The position numbers and the translations under genes were made by a program. 64,000 nt of DNA, from positions 124,001 through 188,000 of the forward strand of contig JACGCM010000679.1 in the NCBI GenBank assembly GCA_014058105.1. The letters are read 5' to 3'. The notes beneath the pieces were generated by a model. That model ran no database searches and was not told the DNA's origin. It saw nothing but the letters and a program-made list of their open reading frames with translations. Shown here in pieces: positions 46,501 to 57,456 of the stretch; position 1 is the first letter of the stretch, and every line of letters begins with the position of its first letter. The DNA is from Kingdonia uniflora (taxonomy: Eukaryota > Streptophyta > Magnoliopsida > Ranunculales > Circaeasteraceae).

Positions 46501-47660
46501 CGAAATGTATTCCCGATAATCCTCATTATTTTAGCCCGGAGGAGTGTATTGGAAACCATTCTAATATCGTGTTCTAACTTTTAGACTTTGAGGGAATACA
46601 CAAAACCTTGTCTGTCATTTTCTCTGATTGTCTTTCTATGATAAGCATTATTATGTATCTCCCTTAAGATTAGTAAAATCTAACTAGATTTACTAGTGTA
46701 TAAAGTAGACTAGCTAGATACTCCATATCATATTGTTAGGGAGTAATAACGTAACACACTCAGTGTATTCTATCATGTTGGTTGCTCCAATAATATTCGT
46801 GATATCCCCGATGCACAAGGTTAACGAAATTTGTTCATATCTTAAAAGAATCGAGCGTACGGTACTAATGTCTCTTAGACATGTATCGTCACTTATCCGA
46901 TTACGGTAATACTCAATGAGTAGATAGATCCATATGCGGATTGTATATAGTAGATCAACTATCATACATAGAATTTAACTACTTCCCAAGCAATATATTC
47001 TCATAATCAAATAACAATCTAATAAATATGATACCAAACTAGTGCATGTCATGAACGGTCTATTAAATGAACCAGTGAAGAGTTCCCAACTCAGTCAATG
47101 ATAGTACTAATAAAGCAAAACTACTACTATACAATAAGTAAAGTTACTACTTAGAAATACTCTCTAGGTGACATCATTCATCTATTGAGAATTTGTTATT
47201 GTTCATTCTTAGAACTTGATCCAAAGATGTATTAGTATCATGGGAGAAATCTATATAGCTAAGGCCGTAGACTCTATCGTGGCGAGGTCTATCCCAGTTG
47301 TGATCACGTGATAAGTCTGGGGCTAATCTATTTAGATCGTCTTGGGTGCCTTGTAATCTTGCTCCCGACTATCTCGTATTCATTTATGAATTCTTCTTAT
47401 ATTTTATTTTGGTACACTGATGAACTTCTTGTTCCCCTAGACTCAGGTTATATGTAGCTAGAATTTTAATCCTGCCGTTGTTACCACCTCTCGTATATCC
47501 ATGGTTACGACCCTGTCCAATACTTCTCCTACTACTTAACCCAACATTATACGACCATGACACATGCTTACTCTTAATAGGCATAAGTTTGAGGTTCCTA
47601 ACCAGTAGCTTATTGTTTTGCTCAAAAATGAGGAAAACTTGAATTAGGATTACGTGCACA
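43600..47660 (-). pseudogene. Copia-4 gag-pol polyprotein, heavily degenerate
   Basis: Recognisable minus-strand pieces are a gag tail (SKHVSWSYNVGLSSRRSIGQ, with a basic Gly/Arg run, 47600-47480) and an RT/connection segment (LNNLDIIRTSGEIIRAVEYL, KEFEIKELGK) at about 44560-44440. RNase H motifs at about 43800-43700 include RIKHIS-like and FHTYKLQKVNKIDV-like sequence. The frame changes every few dozen codons. A minus-strand frame at 46965-46714 has IGDITNIIGATNMIEYTE, possibly protease-region sequence. I could not place the integrase catalytic residues or the YVDD box. A frame at 48087-47650 upstream of the gag tail has no recognisable similarity. Confidence 0.65.
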
Positions 47661-48089
47661 GTGAACTGTCAAAAGTTACCTCCGAAGCGCAATATTTGAA
47701 GAGAAAAAAGTTTAACAAAATATTTATAATATCTCTATTTACCTCAACTATTTCTCCACATAACATAATAGTAGATTTGCATTGCCGAATAAAAATTTTG
47801 CCGCAGTCATACAATATTAGAATAGTATAAGGTAATTTATTATCAGGTCTTCCTGAATATGGAGGCGAGGGTACAAATAAAGCTCTTACTTTTATATTTA
47901 GTGACTCAATGTTTTTAACAATATTCATTTCCAAATTTTGCAATAACAAATGGATTTTAGTATTCATACAGATCAAGTTTATTGGTACTGAAATAGAGTT
48001 GCAGTATGGGAGGTACTCAATGTTCTGAGTGTCGCCAACATTTATTATACATGTAGATAAATACCAGTAGTAGTACTTGATAAGCATTC

Positions 48090-49139
48090 CTTGACTAAAG
48101 GTAATTCATAATATTCAAGTCAGTGATTCTCAATCATTACTTGTAGGTAAACTTTGTTCATATCCTATTACTCGTAAAATCTTATTAAGTACATGATTTT
48201 CAATCATTACATGTTGTTGATAGTATATAGCGTAATGAAGTACATGATTTTAATCATTACTTACAAGTAAATGTTGTTAATGGCTTTATACTCATGAGTT
48301 TCTATTAAGCGTCAAATTCCAACTTTACCCCATAAAATGGTAATCTTAACCTTAAAAGTGCATTTTAATATATTCTTAGCCATGACAGATATTCAAAACT
48401 ACTCAATATTTTAATATATAACAACTAAGGTGTTATAATCCCAAAAATTCTATAAAGTTTGTATATTCTAGCCAAAATAACCCTATTTGATATGAATATG
48501 AAGGGTATCAAATCTTTAGCTGATAAGTGGTCCCACCCCAAAGTTTGTTGAGTTCACAAGATAGGTTGATTAGTCTTATATTTGAACTAATATACTAGGG
48601 TACTATAGGTTGTTATTAGTGTATATATATATCTAAATATTATCAAGTAACATTTAATTATACATACATAAAACTGGTTCCTTAGACACCAAGTTTCTAA
48701 AAATAAAATAAGTCAATTCCCAATTGATCTATAATTATTGTCATTGACATTTAACCGTACTCACAACTATATTCTAAATTAGTCTTGATTTTTGTATTAT
48801 CTCTGATCTCTGGTTAGGATAATTAATATTCTAGGGGAATACCATTAATATCATATAAGTTATCGTAAGATACTTAAATAAGTATTAATCTATATTTTTA
48901 TATCACATATAAGTTAGTCAATATTCCTATACAAGACACCCGTTCCCAAAAAAAAATTCATATTTTTTTTTATAAAAAGGGTCCCCCCATGGGGTAAGTC
49001 CAATTAATAGGAATTTTTCAAAAAAAGAAGAAAACTAAATTTGACCTAAAATTGGGCTCTAAAAGCCAATTTTAATGTCTGGACCGGTTTGAACCGGTCC
49101 GGGTTAAGGCCTAGACCTAGTTGGACCGGTCTGACTTGG
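48090..49139. other. AT-rich Copia-4 leader or gag region without recognisable coding
   Basis: Only A/T-rich sequence with short direct repeats (CATGATTTTAATCATTAC forms at about 48193 and 48245) is seen. Gag N-terminal sequence would be expected here but is too worn to read. Confidence 0.35.
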
Positions 49140-49430
49140 TTTGACATGTGTCAAGATACAATGCTAACATGTGTCCTACAATAGTAAATGCCATGTATCA
49201 TCACCCTGTGGTGACACGTGTTATTGCTACAATGTATGTCACGTGTCACTACTACAGTGAGCCATGCATCACTACTACAATGTCACGCGTCACTACCACA
49301 TCATCACGTGTGGGTCTCACATGCAACATGTTCTACCACGATAGCGCGTGTGGGTCTCAAATGCCAAGTGGCATTACCATGTCAGCTGCTATGTGTCACT
49401 GTAGGTTTTGCCACGTATCAGATTCTCTTT
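49140..49430 (-). promoter_or_regulatory. G-box-rich imperfect repeat in the Copia-4 leader
   Basis: Perfect CACGTG at 49215, 49240 and 49305 lie among near-copies (CATGTGTC, CACGCGTC, CACGTATC). Short imperfect units of about 25 bases containing CACTACTACA repeat three times at 49247-49300. G-boxes bind bZIP and bHLH factors in plants. The region is between the primer site and gag, so it is transcribed leader unless an internal promoter exists. Confidence 0.5.
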
Positions 49431-49658
49431 TTTTTAAATAAATAATTTACTAAATAACCTGAATCTGGTTTAGTGGCATGGGGCGAAGTCTTCGGGTTTA
49501 GCCCTAATGATAACGTCATTATGACGTAGGTCAAAATTGGGTCTAACAGCCACCTAGGCCGTAATAAATTGCCTAACTTCATCGCTTTGCCGGTGACGAT
49601 TCGTACATTTCCCTAGGATATACAATATACCACCGAAAAGGTAGAGCTACAAGGATAG

Positions 49659-49660
<2 letters not shown>

Positions 49661-49692
<32 letters not shown>
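49661..49692. repeat. (AT)16 microsatellite
   Basis: Sixteen AT units in the Copia-4 leader. Confidence 0.9.
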
Positions 49693-49696
<4 letters not shown>

Positions 49697-49951
49697 CAAT
49701 TCCAATGTCAAAATAATCCCTAAAAATCCTGTTCAAAACAACCATTTACAAAGGTAAAAATCCATCTTTTTTCACCAAAAAATCATTTTTTTCACGTAAA
49801 ATAATAGATCATAACCCTAGGCTTGAGATCATTAATATTAAACATGTAAAAATAAAAAAAATTAGGGAATCATACCTCTCCGCAAAACTTAATAATCAAG
49901 AAAGAGAGATTCTAAAATATACTCTAATTAGTTCCGAGCGTGCTGATAACG

Positions 49952-50155
49952 TATTGGATATCAAGTTAATCTACTCAAGTAATCACATACAATAGATTAA
50001 CACTAAATATATGAGAGAAAGAGAGAGCCTGATTTCATTGATAGGTTTCTTAGGGTTACAATACTAAACCATTTTGGGTTATAAATACTCTCTATAAACT
50101 CTTCCCATAAACCCTAGCTCACATGGGCTTGTTAGGAGCCCAGTAGAGCATCCCA
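49952..50155 (-). repeat. Copia-4 5' LTR, left segment
   Basis: Matches 43026-43230 of the 3' LTR. Ends with TCCCA, the Tekay-plus target site. The LTR resumes after the gypsy at 60179-60221. Confidence 0.88.
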
Positions 50156-52652
50156 TGTAGTGTCCCAAATTTTTATTTTATTTTATTTTATTATTTTAAT
50201 CTATATTTATTTTTTATTATTCATCATGCATCCACTCATATCATTATTCATCATGCATCTACTCATATCATTATTCATCATGCACCCTCTTTTTTGCATT
50301 GTATCTTTTTTCTCTTATTAGGACTTAGAGTTCTTCTTTTCTAGGTTTCGGTGGTTTCGGTGGTTGTTGGCGGAGGAGGTGAGTTGTCTTTGGGTGTCCG
50401 TGTTTGGGTTGGTGGAGGCGTTGTGGTGGCTGTTGTTGTTGCTGTGTTTGTGGTGTGGTGTGATCCGGGAGGGATCTGTGGTTTTCTGAGTTTTTCGTGA
50501 AATTTTTTGTTGAGGAATCTTTTTGGATGTTCTGGGTACTTTCTGTCCCATTCTATTAGAACAGACCTTGCTACTGTTCGAATAATCCTTGCCTGTTTCA
50601 TTATGTTCGAACAGTATTCTTTATGTTCGAATAGAAATATCTTATGTTCGAATAGATGTCTATTTTGTGGATTTCCACCAGTTCCAATTCTATTTGAACA
50701 ATATCATTTCTGTTCGAATAGATTCCTGCCAGTATCATTTTATTCAAACAGCATCTTTTCTGTTCGAATACAATTCTTCCTATTTGGTTTTGTTCGAATA
50801 AAAACATATTCTATTCGAACAGAGGCGTGTTTGAATGACCAGGTTGGGTCTTTCTTCGTGATTCTTGGCCGTGGGATTGCCTCGAGTGGAGTATTAGATC
50901 TTTAGGGTTTTATTACCCATTCCTTTCCCACACTCTCTCTCACTCAACACTTACTCTCTAATTGGAATTCTTCTCCACTCTCTAGCTCTTCGTTGGAAAT
51001 TCGTCATGGAATTGATCGTGCTGCTTATCCAGTGAGTAATTCCCTTTCCTCTCCTTTAGGTTGATTTGATTGTAGCTTTGGTGGAACCCTTATGATTTTA
51101 GGGTTTGTGATTGGGGGTTTTATTGAGGATTGGAGTTGTGATCTTTTGCAGGTGTTGGATTGTTTGCATTGGTGTGATTGTTGTTGGTTGTGGAAGTTGA
51201 GGTTGGGTTAACCTCTCGATTGGCAGATTTGCGGGTTATCTTATATCAGGCGAGTGTCCCTTCATTGCTAAATTTGTATACTAGTTTAACCTGTGTTAGT
51301 TCGAGTATGCATTTGGCATTGAGGTGTTTGTGATTGGTTTTAAACTATATTGATCCTTCTGTTATAGTCAATTGATTTGGGGTTGTAGTTTCCTATTGTT
51401 AGGCATGTAGGGTATGTTCCCTTTTGACCTTTAGAAGTTGTGCATTGTGTGGTATTCTCATGGGTTGTCCTTGGTGGCTGTGTTCCAGTCTTGGAGATAC
51501 TGATGTCGTTGGATGCTGTAACTATTTAATTAGTCAATGTTCATCTATTGTTGGATGTTGTGCCTGGTCAATTAGTCACTATTCAATGGTACTTGGATGC
51601 TGTGATTGGTTAATTAGTCACTGTTTGCATTATAAATTAGGATTTTTTCCATCCTCTGAGGCAGGTGGTGTTCCTGTGTATGTTGGCTAGGTTGTGGCTG
51701 TTGGGTTAGGATTGTTTGCTCTTCTCTCAGGCAAGGGTTATCCTGTGTGTGGGCCGTGGGGGCGGCTGTAGTATTTTAATCCTTGGGATCAGGTTTCAGT
51801 GTGGGTTTATTTTATTCCTTTAGCTTAACAGGATCGGATACATAAACCAACTCTACGTCAGCTAACCCTCGATAGGTTACCAGGATTCCTACATCGGGTT
51901 GAGATAGTAGGGTGATTCTTTGGCGACAGGTACTATCATATCTATTACCTATCCGAGAGTGTGGGATGGTATGAGACAGTTCTCAGGGACAGGGCTTCAT
52001 CCTCTGTGAGGCTGAAATTCCTTAGAATAAGTGAAATAAAGTTCGGACGTTGGCCCCGTGGGTTGCAAAGCCCGGAACAGCCTGATCAAGCGATTATATC
52101 CTTTAGACTGGTTGAGCTTGGACAAGAAATCATACCATTGTATCCAACTGAGATTCTTGTTAAGGTTATTGTACATTAGCGGCTGATCAGCCCAATACAT
52201 TGATTTACAGGGTCTAGTTCATGATTTTATAACATCATAAAAATTTACTTTAGGACAATTCTAGAATAATGCCACATCACGCCATATCATATCAGCACAT
52301 CATCATTCATCGCATTACTTCATACGTACATGTATCTCTGTTCCTTTTTACTCACCCACTCATTTCTCCTTTCTACACTTTTATGTATCACTGTACTTTA
52401 AAATATTCCTTATCTAATTCATCTCTCATCTTTCTCTGTATTTGTTATATTAGTATATTGTTTATCCTTGTTGGGCATTAGTGAGCCATGGTTTTGCTCA
52501 CTCTCGCTTTGTTCCCCCCTTTTAGAGGCAGAGTAGTTGCAGGGTTTGGCTGAGAGTTCTACTGTTGTTTCTGGTATTGCAGTTGCTGACCTGCACCTCT
52601 CGAATGATAGTAATTGGTCTAGCTACCGATTATTGGATTTTGGGGCTTGACA
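50156..52652 (+). repeat. Tekay-plus 5' LTR
   Basis: Starts TGTAGTGTCCCA. Eight TTCGAA hexamers lie at 50577-50819. At 51511-51627 a unit of about 43 bases (TTGGATGYTGTGAYTGG...) repeats three times; the 3' LTR has two copies of it. Three copies of a TTATTCATCATGCA unit lie at 50217-50285, one more than in the 3' LTR. Confidence 0.9.
50577..50819 (+). promoter_or_regulatory. TTCGAA cluster in the Tekay-plus 5' LTR
   Basis: Exact hexamers at 50577, 50606, 50626, 50647, 50713, 50763, 50793 and 50814, mostly as TGTTCGAATA, 420-665 bases from the LTR start. Flanking bases differ from Tekay-minus (TCGTTCGAACGA), but the core and its place in U3 are the same. Confidence 0.6.
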
Positions 52653-52668
52653 GACTTGGTATCGGAGC
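52653..52668 (+). other. Tekay-plus primer-binding site
   Basis: GACT spacer then TGGTATCGGAGC, complementary to the 3' end of initiator tRNA-Met at 11 of 12 positions. Confidence 0.8.
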
Positions 52669-52808
52669 TATAGCTTGATTCCTATCTCTGTTCTAGCAAC
52701 TATATGTCGTGTAATTCCTTCAAGATGGAGTTAGGGTCGATTCCTTTCAGTTTTATGTATTTTATCGTCTTTCTCCCTTTCCTGAGATTTGTTCCCTGTT
52801 TCATATAA

Positions 52809-55800
52809 ATAGCTAGAGGTGGCAGAGGCAGAGACAGTGCAGTAGACCGTGGCCGTAGAGGTTTGTGCAGTGGTGTACTTGCTGCGGAGCCAGTGCTCAG
52901 TCAGGAGAGTTTGGGGTCTGTCCCGATTGATCAGGGTCTTCCTCCAGCTCCAGTGTCCCAGAACAGCCTGGCATTTTACCTACCCAAGCTGTTCCCGGTA
53001 TTTCAACGGTGATGAGACAGTTTATGGAGAATTTCACGGCTCATTTTCAGCAGGCCAGAATCCCAACGGTTAAAGATTATAGCTATTTAGAGCATCTTTG
53101 GAAATACAAGCATCTGACTTTTTCTGGCTCTTTAGTTCCTTCTGAGGTAGAGACGTGGCTTAAGTCTATAGAGAAGACTTTGAACGTGATGAAGTGTCTG
53201 GATGATCAGAGGGTGACACTTGCGACTTATCTTCTTCAGGGTGAGGCAGATCACTTGTGGGATATAGCCAAGAGGACGATTGTGGAGACTCTAGTGCTTT
53301 AGGCATCCTTTCAGATCTAATTCTTTGAAGAGTATTTCCCATAGAGTTACTGGGACTCTTGCATCTCAGAGTTCTATATGCTTGAGCAGGGTGATATGAG
53401 TATCTCTCAGTATGATCAGCGATTCAATAAACTCTCGTGGTACATTCTGTTTATTTTCCAGGATGAAGAGAAGCGCAAAATGAAATTTCTAAAGGGTCTT
53501 CGTCAGCACTTTAGGAAGTTCTTGATTATTTCGGGGGCTAGTTCGTATAGAGAGGTTTTGTCTAAAGCCTTGGCGATAAAGCAGAACGATCTTGAGGAGC
53601 GAAAGTCTAAGGACTTGAGGAGCCAGCAGAGACATGATCAAAGGGCTGATAAGGGCAAGGCAGTTCAGACGCAGTATGAGAGCTTCGGTCCGAAGAGGTA
53701 GAAGTTGGGAGATACTGATGGTGCACCAGCTAGATTTATGGGGGGACAACATTTAGATGGACCTCAACTTGCTTCCCATTATTGTTAGAACTGCAGAGAG
53801 AGGGGGCATGTTAAGAAGAGCTATCTTAAACCAGATCGGGGTCCTCAACCATTATAACAGTTTCAAGGTCCTATTGGTCGCCAGCCGAGACCGTAGCAGA
53901 CTCAGCAGTTACAGAAGATTTAGCAGAGGCAGTTTTAGGTAGACAGATAGTTCCAGGTCCTCAGGGTGGATAGAGACAGCCGCACCCGGGTCAGCAGCAG
54001 GGCCAGGGCCACGGGCAGGGGAAGATGTACGTAGTGGGAAGGCAAGGTGCTCGCGCCGCTCCACATGTAGTGGAAGGTACGATCCATATTTCCTTTTTGC
54101 CCGCTTGTGTTCTTTTCGATTCCGGTGCATCACATTCATTCATATCATACATCTTTCTTTGCACTATTGGTTTTGAGTCTTCCTTATTGCATGATGAGAT
54201 TTCTGTGGGCACTCCTCTTGATGCCTCGGTGTCTATCTCACGTATTTGTAAAGATTTCCCGATAGTTGTGTGTGGTCGCATTCTTTCAGCAGACTTGTTA
54301 GTACTACCGATGCAAGAGTTTGACATTGTCTTGGGCATGGATTGGTTGTCGACGTATCGAGTTACCTTGAACTATTTTGAGAAGACCGCTACTTTTAGTA
54401 TTCCTGGTGAGAAGCAGTTCGTGCTTCCTAGTTCGAAACCTGCGCAGCTGGGGGACGGTTTGCTGGCATTCTTAGAGCTAGAGTCCCCTGGTGTTGATGT
54501 AAGTTCTATTCCGATGGTGTGTGACTTCTCAGATGTATTCCAGAAGATTCAAAGTATTTGCCGCCGGTGAGAGAGATTGATTTTGGTATAGATCTTTTAC
54601 CTGGTACAACTCCGATTTCGAAGGCTCCCTATCGTATGGCACCTGTTGAGCTGAAAGAGTTGCATGATCAGATTTATGAGTTGATGGGTCAAAAGTTTAT
54701 CCGGCCGAGTACTTCACCGTGGAGAGCTCTGGTATTGCTTGCGAAGAAGAAGGACGGGTCTACGCGCCTTTGCATTGACTATCGCGAGCTAAAAAAAATC
54801 ACGATTAAAAATAAGTATCCCTTGCCTAGGATCGAGGACTTGTTTGACCAACTTTGGGGAGCACGATTCTTTTCGAAGATTGATCTCAGATCGGGTTACC
54901 ATCAGCTGAGAATCATGAAGGAGGATATTTTAAAGACAGCATTTAGGATACGTTATGGACATTTCGAGTTTCAGGTTATGCCGTTTGGATTGACGAATGC
55001 TCCTGTAGCTTTTATGGATTTGATGAATAAAGTTTTTCGTCCTTATCTAGACCAATTTTTTATTATATTCGTGGATGACATTCTTATTTATTCAAGACCA
55101 AGGCTGAGCACAAGGAACACTTGAAGATTGCTTTACTGACTTTGAGGGAGAACCAGTTGTTCGCTATGTTTGAGAAAGTGTGACTTTTGGCAGAAAGAGA
55201 TGAAATTCCTAGGGCACGTGGTATCCAAGGATGGTATTGTGGTTGATCCTTTGAAGGTTGAGGCAGTTACAGATTGGGCGCAGCCAACTAATGTTATGGA
55301 GATTCGAAGCCTTTTTGGATTAGTCGATTATTACCGCAGATTCATCGAGGGCGTTTCGCGAGTTCCAGCTCCTTTGACTCGCTTGACGCAGAAGGACGTT
55401 AAATTCGCTTGAGATGACAGATGTGATTAAGCTTTCACAGAGTTGAAGAAGAGATTGACTATATCACCAGTTTTTATTGTTCCTTCCAGTGGGGAGAAGT
55501 ATATGGTTTACAGCGACGTTTTGCTCAGTGGGCTGGGTTATGTACTGATGCTGGAACGAAAGGTGGTGGCTTATGCTTCGAGGCAACTTAAGGTGCACGA
55601 GCAGAACTATCCTACTCATGACCTTGAGTTGGCAGCAGTGGTTTATACGTTGAAAATTTGGCAACATTATCTTTACGGAGAGAGGTTCGAGATCTTTTCT
55701 GATCACAAGAGTTTGCGGTACCTTTTATCACAGAAAGAGTTGAATATGAGGTAGTGCAGATGGATGCAATTCCTGAAGGACTATGATGTTGACTTGCAGT

Positions 55801-57397
55801 ATCACCCAGGGAAGGAAAATGTGGTGGCTTCGCTTTGAGCCGTTTGCCTAGGGGATTTCTTGTACGTCTGATGATTCGTGAGTGGTTGATGCTTCGCGAT
55901 GTGGCAGATTCTGGGTTGAGTTTGTGTTCACGGGGTACAGGTAGTTTCATTGCAAATCTGAGGGTTCAACCTTCATTGATTTCACGGATGATAGAGGCTC
56001 AGCAGCAGGATGCTAGATTACAGTCTTGGGCTTCTGACGTTAGCATACCAGATTGGACAGTTAATTAAGATGGCAGTATCAGATATAGGGAAAAATTATG
56101 TGTACCAGATTCAAAGATATTAAAGCGTGAGATTTTGAGTGAGGCTCACGGTTCTAGGTATACTATTCATCTTGGCAGTACAAAAATGTACCAGGACCTT
56201 AAGAGGCATTATTGGTGGGACAATATGAAGCGTGAGATAGTTAAATTTGTTTACAAATGTCTTACATGTCAGCAGGTGAAGGTCTAGCATTAGAAACTAG
56301 CGGGGCAGCTCAAACCTTTACAGATTCCAGAGTAAAAGTGAGAGTACGTGACGATGAACTTTATTACTGGGTTACCGGGGACAAAGAGAAATCACGATTC
56401 TATTTGGGTGATTGTGGATCGATTGACCAAATTGGCACATTTTATTCCGGTTCACAAGATTTTGACGGTTGACGAGCTTAGCAAATTATATCTGAGAAAG
56501 ATAGTGCGTTTGCACGGGGTTCTGGTATCTATAGTATCAGATCGAGATGCTAGATTAACTGATAACTTTTGGAAGAGTTTCCAGCGAACTATGGATACCA
56601 GATTAGATTTTAACACAATATTTTACTCCCAGACCGACGGTCAGACGGAGAAAGTGAACCAGATTCTTGAGGATATGCTTAGGGCTTGTGTTTTGGACTT
56701 CAAGAGCAGTTGGGATGATCACTTACCGTGGGCAGAGTTTGCATATAACAATAGCTTTCTGTCGAGCATTGGGATGGCACCTTATGAGGCTTTATATGGT
56801 AAACCGTGCAGATCACTGCTGAGTTGGGCAGAGGTTGGTGAGTAGAGTTTACTGGGGCCAGACTTGGTTCATAAGACTACTGAGGCAGTTACTATTATCA
56901 GAGATCGGTTGCGTACAGCTCAGAGCAGATAGAAGAGTTATTCCGACATCCGCAGGAGACCGCTAGAGTTTGAGATTGGTGATCATGCTTTACTGAAGGT
57001 TTCTTCTATGAAGGGCGTGATGCATTTCAGTAAGAAAGGAAAGTTGGCTCCGAGATTCATAGGACCATTCAAGATTCTTGCCCGAGTTGGTGAGTTGGCT
57101 TACTCTTTGGCATTGCCGCCGCAGCTGAGTCGAGTTCACGACGTATTTCATGTATCAATGCTCAGGAAATATGAACGGGATCCTACTTGCGTAATTGATT
57201 GGGAGCACCTAGAGGTTCAGGGAGATGCCACGTATATAGAACATCCAGTGTGTATTTTAGACCGAGAAGAGAAGATTCTTCGCAACAAGGTTATTCCCTT
57301 TGTGAAAGTTCAGTAGACTCACCATGATCCTAGTGAGGCTTCTTGGGAGTTAGAGGCGGATGTGAGATGTCGTTATCCGCATTTGTTCTCGCGTTGA
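52809..57397 (+). pseudogene. Tekay-plus gag-pol polyprotein, degenerate
   Basis: The start codon is lost: ATA at 52809-52811 where Tekay-minus has ATG. Gag follows (FTAHFQQARIP, GEADHLWDIAKRTIVETL), with stops at 53300-53302 and 53699-53701. A damaged zinc knuckle near 53787 has a stop inside and Tyr for the last Cys. Protease has LFDSGASHSFIS (about 54115). RT has [18 protein letters not shown] and an intact FVDDILIYS. Frameshifts lie at about 54560, 55098 and 55176. RNase H ends NMR then TAG at 55752-55754. Integrase has YWWDNMKREI, CLTCQQVK, MNFITGLP (Asn for the first Asp), VSDRDARL and QTDGQTEKVNQ. The end has KGKLAPRFIGPFKILARVGE, RVHDVFHVSMLRKYERDP and a chromodomain-like VKV-THHDPSEASWE, broken by a TAG at 57314-57316. 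A TGA at 57395-57397 closes it. Confidence 0.9.
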
Positions 57398-57442
57398 GGT
57401 ATGTGGATTTTTGGGTTGTGGAATTCCTGGGCGGAATTCTTT

Positions 57443-57456
57443 TTAGGAGGGTAGAT
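57443..57456 (+). other. Tekay-plus polypurine tract
   Basis: TTAGGAGGGTAGAT directly before the 3' LTR. It matches the tract of Tekay-minus. Confidence 0.75.

Noticed and set aside
47650..48087. Minus-strand frame of 145 codons
   Set aside because: Ile/Leu/Tyr-rich composition, no motif, no resemblance to copia gag. Probably an accidental frame in the Copia-4 leader.
49148..49445. Two overlapping plus-strand frames of 97 and 75 codons
   Set aside because: They are products of the CACGTG/CACTAC repeat array, with His/Thr/Ser-rich nonsense translation.
49661..49692. AT repeat as an origin or attachment site
   Set aside because: A plain dinucleotide microsatellite in retroelement leader DNA.
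54000..54340. Minus-strand frames within Tekay-plus protease
   Set aside because: Antisense shadows of the protease frame, which shows the DSG motif on the plus strand.
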